Made by a program: the position numbers and the translations under genes | Assembly: GCA_030065275.1 (NCBI GenBank) | Contig: JASJCV010000013.1 | Location: forward strand, 1 to 35,031 | From: Desulfobacterales bacterium | Lineage (GTDB): Bacteria; Desulfobacterota; Desulfobacteria; Desulfobacterales; UBA5852 | Direction of reading: 5' to 3' | DNA length: 35,031 nt | The notes under the pieces: model-generated | Databases searched by the model: none | What the model was told of the DNA's origin: nothing | What the model saw: the letters and a program-made list of their open reading frames with translations, nothing else | Shown: positions 25,150 to 33,018 of the stretch, one piece after another | How the letters are laid out: each line of letters begins with the position of its first letter | Position numbering within the stretch: position 1 is the stretch's first letter

Positions 25150-25746
25150 ATGAAAAAGAAGAACATGCTCGATGAACTGGACGCGTTTTTCCTGCCCCGT
25201 CCCTCCTCGCGCGACCTGCGCGGCAAACAGTCGGTGCGCGCCACCTTCCGCCTGACCGCCCGGGCCATTGATGCCATCAGCGTGGTGGCTTTTCACCTCG
25301 GGATCAAGCAGAAATCGCTGTTCGAACATCTGATCGAGGACGATCGGACCCTCTCGCAGATTGCCCGGCAGGTTCAGGAGCAGGCTTATCGCCCCGAAAA
25401 CCGGGTCCAGAAAACGTTTGTCCTCAGCCGCCGGACGCTCGGGCTTCTGCAGAAAGCCTGTGAGCGGTTCGACGCCCCCCGCGACGCTTTGGTGGAGTAC
25501 TCCATCCTGCGGCTCATGCCCGTGATCGAGGAAGAACGCAAAAAACACCACCTCCGCAAAGAAATCCTCAAAGACATTTCGAGCCACGTGCGCAAAGGGG
25601 AGGTCCTGTTGAAAGAGGTTCGCCAGACTCTGGGAGAGGACGACCCGGTCTACCAGAGTCTATGGCAGGCGATCCACAGCGGCCGCGAATCCGAGGCGGC
25701 CATCGCGGCTTACGTCGAGAAAGGCAAGATCATCGAAGAATTCTGA
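25150..25746 (+). CDS. Protein with two ribbon-helix-helix-like segments, unknown function
   Basis: A protein of 198 residues from the ATG at 25150, with GGGAAGGCGAG upstream; 25120 is a possible GTG/TTG-type alternative in the track. Residues about 27-64 (VRATFRLTARAIDAISVVAFHLGIKQ onward) look like a beta strand followed by two helices, the ribbon-helix-helix plan. A second similar segment follows at about 87-125 (VQKTFVLSRRTLGLLQKACERFD onward). The C-terminus is charged and helical. Two such units in one chain would form a DNA-binding pseudo-dimer. I do not recognise the family. A perfect inverted repeat lies just upstream. Regulation of DNA is inferred, not shown. Confidence 0.7.
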   Translation: MKKKNMLDELDAFFLPRPSSRDLRGKQSVRATFRLTARAIDAISVVAFHLGIKQKSLFEHLIEDDRTLSQIARQVQEQAYRPENRVQKTFVLSRRTLGLLQKACERFDAPRDALVEYSILRLMPVIEEERKKHHLRKEILKDISSHVRKGEVLLKEVRQTLGEDDPVYQSLWQAIHSGRESEAAIAAYVEKGKIIEEF

Positions 25747-26319
25747 CGGTTTCGCAAGAAGCCTGATCGCTGCGTTTCGCGTGCCCCCCGTCATTGCGGC
25801 CCACGGATGTACCCTCATTCCTCGGGTCCTGCAAGCCTTACGCACAAACTTATGGCAAAACCGTCTGCGAGTCCTTTCAGCCCTGTGTCTATCGCAACCC
25901 CCCGGTGCGCGACGCCGTGCCGCGGCGGGTCGCCGGAGAGGTGGTGGAGAATCCGCCCGTCGTCATGGGGAATCTGGCGGAGCGCCCCATATCGCGCGTT
26001 TCGCCGCGTCTTTAAACGACGGGCGGCGGCCTATGAAAAGCACATGCAGAGGATCAGTCCGGACTTGGAGGGCCTCGCTCGCCTCGAAAGGGCGGTCGCA
26101 CGGCTCGGGGAGCTGTTTGCCACGGCATTGGCGCCGCCTGCGGGCTGCAGGCGTTGTCCCCACCTGGACGGCTTTTAGCCCTGGACGAAACGCCGGCGGC
26201 GACGTTGCCCGCCGCCCTCATCGCGCGAATGCGATCATTGCAAGGCGCGGGCCCTGCCACCAAGGCGGCATGGGATCGTGAAACGGCTAAGGGCTGCTGG
26301 AAGGCCGTCCGGTGGCTCT
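25747..26319. other. Non-coding or decayed stretch with fragmentary frames
   Basis: No intact convincing gene. Two overlapping + frames contain protein-like pieces: 25794-26015 has CKPYAQTYGKTVCESFQPC and GEVVENPPVVMGNLAERP, while a second frame, 26010-26178, has YEKHMQRISPDLEGL, LERAVARLGELFATAL and CRRCPHLDGF. Read one after the other with a frame change near 26010 they would give a single cysteine-containing protein of about 125 residues. This may be a frameshifted gene or chance. Nothing else is recognised. Confidence 0.35.
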
Positions 26320-26568
26320 TCAGGGGGCGAAACGCTGGATATACGCCTCCCATTCCCCGGGGGCAACATCGCCGTCCTTGTTTTTATCCGCCTCCAGATA
26401 AGATTTGGGCGAGGCTTCGGGATAGGTCTCCTTGAATTCGCGCCATTCGATCGTGCCGCTGTCATCCTGATCCACCGCGTCGAAGGTCGCATGGTGGACG
26501 GGGTGTTGGGCACAGGCCAGCATTGCCAGCAGGGGCAGGCATCGGAACAGTTTGGTGGGTCGGCGCAT
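26320..26568 (-). CDS. Small EF-hand calcium-binding protein, probably a lipoprotein
   Basis: A protein of 82 residues on the minus strand from the ATG at 26568, behind a GGGGGAAG sequence; the longer ORF start at 26640 adds a segment without a signal. The N-terminus is a signal (LFRCLPLLAMLAC) with a cysteine in lipobox position. Two EF-hand loops follow: DAVDQDDSGTIEWREF and EADKNKDGDVAPGEW, both with acidic residues at the calcium-coordinating positions. It is likely an envelope calcium-binding protein. It is the only minus-strand gene in this block. Confidence 0.8.
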   Translation of the reverse strand: MRRPTKLFRCLPLLAMLACAQHPVHHATFDAVDQDDSGTIEWREFKETYPEASPKSYLEADKNKDGDVAPGEWEAYIQRFAP

Positions 26569-26804
26569 GTCTTCCCCCGTCGGTTGGTGGCCCGTTTGCA
26601 GTTGCGGCGCCACCATACCCGATTCAGGCCGGGACGACAACCGTTGCCGCCGCCCGGGTGCGGGTGCCCGGATTCCGGGCCCCGGCGGTTGAAGTTAGAC
26701 GGCAGTTGGGGTAAGGGTAGGGTCGCTGTCGATTCTACCCGCAAGCGCCTCACAACGCCATACGGGGGTGCTGCGGACCAAAATCGTGAACAAGGAGCGC
26801 GCAG

Positions 26805-27203
26805 ATGATCTTTATCGGTAAGTTTTACTATCTCACCAACCAGCAGGAAATCGAGGAAAACGAACGCCGGCACGGCGAGTTCGACCTGATTATTGAAGCC
26901 CCGAACGGTGATGTGGCCTTCCGCCAATTCAAGGCACGCATCGAGGAGTTGCGTGCCAAGGGCGATTTTTTCGAAGGTCATTCCAGCATTTTCTTCATTC
27001 AGCTCCTCGAGTTCGACCGCTTTCCGCGAACCCAGGCCCTGATGTTAAATCTCAAATCCACGGCGGGCGATCCGCTCATGCCGTTTATCGGCTGCTCGAT
27101 TCCGTCCGACCAGAACAACGCCTGCCGGATTTACGACTGGAAGAACAATGAGCCCGAGATCGACGGCGCCAACGAAAAGCTTTTCATGGAATTCAGGGAC
27201 TGA
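26805..27203 (+). CDS. Hypothetical protein, 132 residues
   Basis: A good ribosome-binding site (AAGGAG at 26792) precedes the ATG. The protein has no signal peptide or membrane segment. It starts IFIGKFYYLTNQQEIEENERRHG and is of mixed alpha/beta composition, with FDLIIEA, FFEGHSSIFFIQLLEFDRFP and a C-terminal acidic region. It is probably cytoplasmic. I do not recognise the family. The even amino-acid composition and clear start argue that it is real. Confidence 0.7.
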   Translation: MIFIGKFYYLTNQQEIEENERRHGEFDLIIEAPNGDVAFRQFKARIEELRAKGDFFEGHSSIFFIQLLEFDRFPRTQALMLNLKSTAGDPLMPFIGCSIPSDQNNACRIYDWKNNEPEIDGANEKLFMEFRD

Positions 27204-27254
27204 TTCCAACGCCACCCACGGCCCTGCCGGTGGGGGGGTGAGCGGGTTCTTTCC

Positions 27255-27878
27255 ATGTCCGGCCTGAAACCGCTTCGTCTCTTCCTCTCGCTTACCTTGG
27301 GCGTCTGCCTGAGCGGGTGCCCGGCCACGGAAACAGACGACGCGGCGTCGTCCCGGCACGGGGCCCCAGTCGGCCATGTCGAGCTTCTGACCTTCAGACC
27401 GGATGAAGACCACTTCTTGACCACAGGACGTCGTTTCCCGGTCGAACCGGGCGCTTCCCTGCAAGATGCCCTTCAATCCCTCGCCGATCAACTGACCCGG
27501 AGCTACTTCAATGACGGTCCTGAACCGGCCCCGGGCATCGACATCGAAGTCATCGGTGTTCACACCATCGAACTGCCCCAGCGAACGCTGCGGGTGGTGG
27601 CCGTCGACCTGCGGGACCTCCGGCAGGTGGCCGGGCGCATTTTTTTTCAGGGTTCCAGCGGAGGTCAGACCACTTACTACCTGCTGGCCGCCACCCTGAT
27701 GCAGCCCCAGTTGAGTCCGCCATTGGCGGACGGGCTGGTTGTGCTTTATAATGGAAAGAAATTTCCCGAGCTCGACCACATCCGCTTCAGCGGCCTGGTG
27801 TCGGCCGAATCGGTGCGGCCCGTCGTCGTCCGGGCAATCCAGCGCCGCCCGCCCCGGCCCGCCGAGGTTTCCGATTGA
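27255..27878 (+). CDS. Lipoprotein of unknown function, possibly GerMN-like
   Basis: A protein of 207 residues with a lipoprotein signal ending in GVCLSGC, so lipidated at about residue 22. The mature part alternates strands and helices: HVELLTFRPDEDHFLTTGRRFPVEPGASLQDALQSLADQL, then LRVVAVDLRDL, GGQTTYYLLAATLMQP and a final VLYNGKKFPELDHI. The pattern of a strand, a helix with DALQSLADQL and a GG-containing strand-helix reminds me of GerMN domains, but the match is loose. It may belong with the envelope lipid genes downstream. Confidence 0.75.
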   Translation: MSGLKPLRLFLSLTLGVCLSGCPATETDDAASSRHGAPVGHVELLTFRPDEDHFLTTGRRFPVEPGASLQDALQSLADQLTRSYFNDGPEPAPGIDIEVIGVHTIELPQRTLRVVAVDLRDLRQVAGRIFFQGSSGGQTTYYLLAATLMQPQLSPPLADGLVVLYNGKKFPELDHIRFSGLVSAESVRPVVVRAIQRRPPRPAEVSD

Positions 27879-27951
27879 CGTCCGGTCCCGTGGGCGGGCC
27901 ATGAAGCCCGGGATTCCTGTCACCTGCTGCGAAGGGGGATGCTGGAACCAC

Positions 27952-29421
27952 ATGCTTGCCGATATTTCTCTACCGTGGTGGCTCGTTGTGCTCATGACCG
28001 GTCTGGCCGGTCTGGCCCTGCTCGACCGGCTCTTCATTCCCAGTGTTCGCTGGTTCTGGCGCCGGCGGATCAACCGGGTGGTGGATGAGATCGGCCAGCG
28101 GCTGGCGATCGAGATCCGTCCCTTTCAATTGACCAAGCGCCAGGTCCTGATCGACCGCCTGACCTATGACCCTCGCGTGCTCGCGGCCGCTCAAAAGCGA
28201 TCCCACGAAGAGAAAGAACCCCTCGAGCTGGTTCAGGCCCGGGTTGCGAAATATGCCCGTGAAATCGTTCCGGCTTTCAACGCCTACCTGTATTTCCGCA
28301 TTGGATACTGGATTGCCAAGCGCGTGGCCCATCTGCTCTATCACGTGCGGATCGCGCTGCCGTCCAATGAAGAACTTGCGGCCATCCCCCGGGACGCCAC
28401 CGTGGTCTTCGTGATGAACCACCGCAGCAACATGGACTATATCCTGGTGGCCTTCCTGGCTGCCGAGCGCACCACGCTGTCCTACGCGGTGGGTGAATGG
28501 GCCCGGATCTGGCCGCTTCAGACCTTGATACGGGCCATGGGCGCTTTTTTCGTGCGCCGCCAATCAGGCAACCCCCTTTACCGTCTGGTGCTCGAGCGCT
28601 ACGTGCACATGGCCACCCACGAGGGCGTTTGTCAGGCCGTATTCCTCGAGGGCGGTCTCAGCCGCGACGGCCGCCTGCGGGCTCCCAAACTGGGTTTTCT
28701 GGATTACATGCTGCGCAGTTTCGACCGGGCCAAAGACCGGGATGTGGTTTTTATCCCGGTGGGCATCAATTACGACCGCGTGATCGAGGACCGCAGCATG
28801 CTCTACAGCCTCGATCCCGAAGCCGCCAAGCGCAGCCCCTGGTTCGTCTTCCGCACCACGGCGGGGTTCATCCTCAAGAGCATCCGCTTGATGATCGTCA
28901 GCCGCTGGGAGCGCTTCGGTTATGCCTGCGTGAGTTTTGGCTCACCGGTATCGGTCCGGGCCTATTGTGAAAACCATGACATCGATTTCAAGAAACTATC
29001 TCGGCCGGAGCGTTTTCCGGTGGTGGCGCAACTGGGCCGCATGTTGATGGACCGGATCCGGCGCGAGGTGCCGGTTCTGCCGGTACCGGTGCTGGCGGCC
29101 GTATTCAAAACCCACGCCGGGGAATGGCTGACGGCGACCGAGATCGAGCGCAAGGCCAGTACGCTGCTTGAAAAAATCGAGCGCGACGGGGTCAGAATTT
29201 ACCGACCCGGCCGTAACCGGATGCCGCATTACGTGGCCGGTGCGCTCAGCCTCATGCGCACGCGTCATTTCATCGCGGAGGAAGGCGGCCGCTACCGGAT
29301 GAATACCGAGGTGGCCGACGTGATCGCTTATTATGCCAATTCAGTCTGGCCCGAGCCGCCCGGGCATGCCATCCCTGCGGCGGAGAAAACCGAACGGAGG
29401 CAAACCGATATTGCCCGCTAG
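27952..29421 (+). CDS. PlsB-like 1-acyl-glycerol-3-phosphate acyltransferase family protein
   Basis: A protein of 489 residues from the ATG at 27952, following GAAGGGGG; ATG 27901 is an in-frame alternative. A short N-terminal membrane helix (LVVLMTGLAGLALLDRLF) precedes the acyltransferase domain at about residues 130-350. Block I is NHRSNMDY (the HX4D catalytic pair), block II is in the AMGAFFVRRQSGN segment, block III is EGGLSRDGRL and block IV is VFIPVGINYDR. These resemble PlsB more than PlsC. The C-terminal 130 residues are variable and may be regulatory. It should acylate glycerol-3-phosphate or a related lipid precursor at the inner membrane. The next gene starts inside its end. Confidence 0.88.
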   Translation: MLADISLPWWLVVLMTGLAGLALLDRLFIPSVRWFWRRRINRVVDEIGQRLAIEIRPFQLTKRQVLIDRLTYDPRVLAAAQKRSHEEKEPLELVQARVAKYAREIVPAFNAYLYFRIGYWIAKRVAHLLYHVRIALPSNEELAAIPRDATVVFVMNHRSNMDYILVAFLAAERTTLSYAVGEWARIWPLQTLIRAMGAFFVRRQSGNPLYRLVLERYVHMATHEGVCQAVFLEGGLSRDGRLRAPKLGFLDYMLRSFDRAKDRDVVFIPVGINYDRVIEDRSMLYSLDPEAAKRSPWFVFRTTAGFILKSIRLMIVSRWERFGYACVSFGSPVSVRAYCENHDIDFKKLSRPERFPVVAQLGRMLMDRIRREVPVLPVPVLAAVFKTHAGEWLTATEIERKASTLLEKIERDGVRIYRPGRNRMPHYVAGALSLMRTRHFIAEEGGRYRMNTEVADVIAYYANSVWPEPPGHAIPAAEKTERRQTDIAR

Positions 29422-30121
29422 GCAACCATTCGATCGCCGCTTGACGGTGTTGATCCGGTCAAACGCGCTGCGGCTGACGTTGGCCCTGGTGGCCCTTGTC
29501 TGTTTGCCGGTCCTGGAAGGGGCGGCCGCGGAATTCTACCGCTACACCGACGCCGACGGACAGGTTCACTACGTTGATGACCCCCGGCATATCCCCGACG
29601 CCCGGCTTGACACCGTCAAGGTCTACGAGGACCCGCATGCACAAGGCGACCCAGACGATTCGCGGCGGGAAGAAGATTCGACGGCGGCCGTGGTCGATGA
29701 CGAGACGGACGCGTTGTCAACGCCCGGGCCCGATGTCCGGGAGTCGCCGGTCATCGTCCGGGGCAACCGCGTGCTCGTGCCGGTGGAGATCGGCCATTTC
29801 GGACGCCGGATTCAAACCAATCTGCTTTTCGATACGGGCGCCAGCTTCACCATTCTCCACCAGCGAGCCGCCCGGCAGATCATGCTGTCCGGCACCGAAA
29901 CCCGTGAAGCGGTCGTGGTCGGCGGCAGCCGTATCCCCGTCCGCATGGCCGAGGTGGACTATATTCAGATCGGCCCTTACAGAATCCCCAATGCCGAATT
30001 GGCCATCATCCGCTCCCAGGGCCCGGACCTGGGCCACCAGGGGCTGCTGGGTATGAACATCCTGCGCAACCTGGACTATACCCTGGACGTCAACCGCGGT
30101 GTGATCGTATGGAACCGGTGA
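29411..30121 (+). CDS. Retropepsin-like aspartic protease with N-terminal DUF4124 domain
   Basis: A protein of about 236 residues. I prefer a TTG start at 29411 because GGAGG ends ten bases before it and it is followed by a signal peptide (LRLTLALVALVCLPVLEGAAA); the ATG at 29333 lies deep in the previous gene. After the signal comes a DUF4124 motif (FYRYTDADGQVHYVDDPRHIP), an acidic linker, then a single aspartic-protease half with LLFDTGASFTIL, the catalytic DTGAS. HQGLLGMNILRNLDY at the end is the usual second conserved block. Such proteins work as dimers and should be periplasmic. It overlaps the acyltransferase by 11 bases. Confidence 0.85.
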   Translation: MPARQPFDRRLTVLIRSNALRLTLALVALVCLPVLEGAAAEFYRYTDADGQVHYVDDPRHIPDARLDTVKVYEDPHAQGDPDDSRREEDSTAAVVDDETDALSTPGPDVRESPVIVRGNRVLVPVEIGHFGRRIQTNLLFDTGASFTILHQRAARQIMLSGTETREAVVVGGSRIPVRMAEVDYIQIGPYRIPNAELAIIRSQGPDLGHQGLLGMNILRNLDYTLDVNRGVIVWNR

Positions 30122-30170
30122 AAGCGGCATCGTGCGCTGGGGGGCGGCGTTGTGCCTGCCTTCTGGCGTC

Positions 30171-30563
30171 ATGATCTGTCGTCTGATGGCCGATGCGACC
30201 CTGGTCGTGCACCTGTTGTTCATCGTCTTTGCCGTGGCCGGGGCTTTCGCCGCCCTGCGCTGGCGCTTCCTGATCGGGTTGCACCTACCCTGCGCCCTGT
30301 GGGCCGTGGCCATCGAATGGGGCGGCTGGGTCTGTCCGCTGACACCCCTGGAGGCCTTCTTTCGCCGATGCGCCGGCCAGGCGGGCTACGCGGGCGGTTT
30401 CATCCAGCACTATCTCCTTCCCGTCATCTATCCTCACAACCTGACCCGCGGTGTCCAGATCGCTCTGGGCGCCTTGGTCCTGATCATCAATCTGGTGGCC
30501 TATACCCTGGTGGTGCGCCGCTGCAGGGCACAACGCGGCCGTCGGCTTCGAAGGCGACCATGA
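30171..30563 (+). CDS. DUF2784 family membrane protein
   Basis: A protein of about 130 residues from the ATG at 30171; the track start at 30132 is a GTG. It begins MICRLMADATLVVHLLFIVFAVAGAF, the normal start of the DUF2784 family, and carries VAIEWGGWVCPLTPLEAFFR and FIQHYLLPVIYP, its signature phrases, in three or four membrane segments. The function of the family is unknown. It lies 49 bases after the protease gene on the same strand, so the two may share a transcript. Confidence 0.85.
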   Translation: MICRLMADATLVVHLLFIVFAVAGAFAALRWRFLIGLHLPCALWAVAIEWGGWVCPLTPLEAFFRRCAGQAGYAGGFIQHYLLPVIYPHNLTRGVQIALGALVLIINLVAYTLVVRRCRAQRGRRLRRRP

Positions 30564-30873
30564 GAAGTTACTAACGGCACGGCTCCTCGAGACGGCAAAC
30601 GCATGCAGCGATATCGGGTTCCAAGGCCGCATACCGATCCGAGAGCCCCCGCAGGAGCGAAGGGAAGAAAAATGGGAAAGACCCGCTGCATCCCCGGGTA
30701 TCAGGGAGTCCCTGTCGCCACGAAGAGAATATGGCTGCGCGCAATGCATCAGATCGGATCCAACGGTGATTTGCGTATAACCCTCCGGAAATTCTTGGGC
30801 TTGAATGCCAGTGCGCCGGGTCCCCGACACGCCCGGCTTGTTTCGGCTTCCGAACCACGAGTCGACGACCCGC
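30564..30873. other. Intergenic stretch between DUF2784 gene and MBL-fold remnant
   Basis: About 310 bases between convergent units. ORFs here (30603-30917 plus and 30571-30858 minus) show no motif. It may include the lost 3' part of the decayed metallo-beta-lactamase gene described next, but no zinc-binding HxHxDH motif could be found in any frame. Confidence 0.4.
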
Positions 30874-31247
30874 CTAAAACGATACCGCCCTGGGGATATT
30901 CAAATCATGGGCGCTGATCATTAGTCGGGATAGATTCGCCATGAGAAGGTCGTCGTACCGGCCGGTGTCGAACAAGTATTCTTGTCCAAGCCTTTGACCA
31001 GGCAGGCAAAGCGCCAGTCCGTTCGCACACCTTTACGGCAGGCAATCTTATCATATACGACCGTCAGCCTGATAGGCTCGACCGCCGCCCTGCGGGCACC
31101 CTGGGTCAAAGCGAAGGCTTTTTCCTGATCCACCGCGCCCTGTGAGCAGCCGAGACCGATTACCGGGAACGCGGCACAGGCCGCCGTGGTGCCCAATAAA
31201 TACAGACCGCCTTGTTTGAGGGCTTCACGACGCGTATTCACTTTCAT
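30874..31247 (-). pseudogene. Frameshifted and truncated metallo-beta-lactamase-fold hydrolase with Tat-type signal
   Basis: The minus-strand frame from the ATG at 31247 (GGAGG upstream) starts with a twin-arginine signal (NTRREALKQGGLYLLG) and a cysteine that could be lipidated (IGLGCSQG). It then runs LTVVYDK...TDWRFACLVKGLDK, the entry strand of a family of metal-dependent hydrolases that normally continues with a strand ending in FDTG. The listed ORF leaves this pattern at about 30984 and reads NTCSTPAG. A shift of one base gives EYLFDTGRYDDLLMANLSRLM, the expected continuation, until a stop at 30874-30876. A single-base loss and an early stop explain the loss of the zinc-binding region. 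The protein is probably non-functional. Confidence 0.75.
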
Positions 31248-31276
31248 CGACGCCCTCCCGGGTGGTGCGGTTTTCA

Positions 31277-32101
31277 TCACCTATCGGTCTGACGGTCGTC
31301 ATGGCCGAGCAACGCGATTAATGCCGACACCCACTTTTCACGGCGGTCGAAGGGGGACAGATGGGAGCCGGTCGTTGGGAGCAAGTATTTGGGGTTCGCG
31401 GCGGCACCGAACAGCCGGACAGCCTGGCGAAACGGGATATAGTCATCTTGCGTGCTGTGGATGACGATCACCGGTGCGGTAACGTTTTTCAGTTTGCGGC
31501 CGTTAGCGAAATGGAAGTTCAACAGCCGGCTTGTGGGCAGGAACCAGAACTGCCGCCCGGCGACTTCATCCAGGGAAAAAAAAGTCGATTCCAGTACCAG
31601 TGCGGCGATGTTCCTGGACTGGGCGATTTCCGCGGCGACGCCGCCGCCGAGCGAGCGCCCCCATATGATGATATTGCGTGGGGCGATCCCCATGTCCGTT
31701 GTCAGGAAATGCCAGGCGGTCAGACCGTCGGTGTAGATGTGGGCTTCCTTTTTAATCCGCCCGGTGCTTTGGCCGTAGCCGCGGTAGTCGATCATCAGCG
31801 CATTGAGCCCCATATCCCTAAAGGTTTTCAATCGCGATTGTCGATAGCTGACGTTGGCGCCGTTGGCCTGGAAATAGAGGACCGTTTTTTCAGCATCGGG
31901 AGTCTGCAGCCACCAGGAATAAAGAAGCTCGCCGTCCGGTGTCGGCAAAAACCGCTCGACGATAGCGAGGTGTTTCGGCGGCGCCTGCGACACCCCCTGG
32001 GATTGAAAGATCACATAGGCTTGCGTGCCGTAGGCGCAAAAGACAAGCAATGGGTAGGCGACCAGGGCAAAAATCAGCAGGACGACACCATCCCTTTTCA
32101 T
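31277..32101 (-). CDS. Alpha/beta hydrolase with N-terminal membrane anchor
   Basis: A protein of 274 residues on the minus strand. One N-terminal hydrophobic segment (GVVLLIFALVAYPLLVFCAYG) should anchor it in the membrane. The hydrolase fold is clear: YFQANGANVSYRQ, the oxyanion-loop region, MIDYRGYGQSTG, the nucleophile elbow WGRSLGGG (catalytic serine), a likely acid in STQDDYIP and the histidine in GSHLSPF. It resembles BEM46/YqkD-like hydrolases. The substrate is unknown. Its start overlaps the upstream permease stop (ATGA), so the two are coupled. Confidence 0.87.
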   Translation of the reverse strand: MKRDGVVLLIFALVAYPLLVFCAYGTQAYVIFQSQGVSQAPPKHLAIVERFLPTPDGELLYSWWLQTPDAEKTVLYFQANGANVSYRQSRLKTFRDMGLNALMIDYRGYGQSTGRIKKEAHIYTDGLTAWHFLTTDMGIAPRNIIIWGRSLGGGVAAEIAQSRNIAALVLESTFFSLDEVAGRQFWFLPTSRLLNFHFANGRKLKNVTAPVIVIHSTQDDYIPFRQAVRLFGAAANPKYLLPTTGSHLSPFDRREKWVSALIALLGHDDRQTDR

Positions 32102-33018
32102 TGGTAGATCTTCCGATCGTTTAATTCACGCAGACGATCGCCCAGCAGGTTGAAGGACAGCACGGTCAAGAACATGACCGTGGCCGGAATGAGACTCACA
32201 TGAGGCGCATCGGACAGCACCTCCTTACCCTCGGCAATCATGCCGCCCCAACTGGGTGACGGGGGGGGCACGCTCAGCCCCAGAAAGCTGAGCGCACCCT
32301 CCGCAATGATGACCACGGCGACGGTTAAAAGCCCATAGGCCACAATCGAAGGAAGGAGATTGGGAACGATGTGGCAAAACAGAATCCTGGCATCGCTGGC
32401 GCCGATGGCGCGGGCGGCCAGGACGAACTCGCGCCGGGCCCAGGAAAGCGTTCCCGCCCGCACCACACGGCAGAAGGACGGCACGCTCAACAGGGCCAGG
32501 GCGGGAATCAGGACGTAAAGCTCCGATCCCCAGAACACGGCCACGGCCAGAAGAAGGACGAGGGCGGGGAAAGCCAGGATGGCGTCCATCAGGGCCATCA
32601 CCAGGGTATCCAGTCGGCCGCGGTAATAGCCTGACAGCAGTCCCAGCACGCCCCCCAGAACAAATCCGATGGTCGGTGACAGGATGCCCACCAGGAGGGA
32701 GACACGCGCACCGAACACAAGCCGGGCGGCGATGTCACGTCCGAACGTGTCGGTTCCCAACCAGTAGTTATCGAGGGGCGACGCATCCGCGTCGTGGTTG
32801 CCGGTTGGGGCCGAAGCACCCCGCGTGCCCGGCGGGGCCGATGGGTGGTTCCAATCAATCCGGTCATGCGCCGGTAAGGGCCAGTAGGGGGCTGCTGCGG
32901 CCAGAAGCATTACCAGGGCAATCCAGACGGAAGGCAACCAGAAGCACAGACCGAGCGCTAACCGCCTGGGGGCCGTGTTCGGGGGCAGGGCCGGTGATGG
33001 GCAATGGGCTTCAGCCAT
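32098..33018 (-). CDS. DppC/OppC-type ABC transporter permease
   Basis: A protein of 306 residues from the ATG at 33018, inside the end of the preceding permease gene. It has six membrane segments: an N-terminal one (LALGLCFWLPSVWIALVMLLAAAAP), then the segment LGTDTFGRDIAARLVFGARVSLLVGI, a hallmark of DppC/OppC proteins, and the EAA loop (EFVLAARAIGASDARILFCHIVPNLLP). The end, SPSWGGMIAEGKEVL, is also typical. It is half of a peptide, nickel or oligopeptide importer. No binding protein or ATPase gene is in the window. Confidence 0.92.
   Translation of the reverse strand: MAEAHCPSPALPPNTAPRRLALGLCFWLPSVWIALVMLLAAAAPYWPLPAHDRIDWNHPSAPPGTRGASAPTGNHDADASPLDNYWLGTDTFGRDIAARLVFGARVSLLVGILSPTIGFVLGGVLGLLSGYYRGRLDTLVMALMDAILAFPALVLLLAVAVFWGSELYVLIPALALLSVPSFCRVVRAGTLSWARREFVLAARAIGASDARILFCHIVPNLLPSIVAYGLLTVAVVIIAEGALSFLGLSVPPPSPSWGGMIAEGKEVLSDAPHVSLIPATVMFLTVLSFNLLGDRLRELNDRKIYQ

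Noticed and set aside
24298-25587. 429-residue minus-strand ORF across modC, the GNAT gene and the RHH-like gene
   Set aside because: It spans three + strand genes and an AT-rich promoter patch, with no motif of its own.
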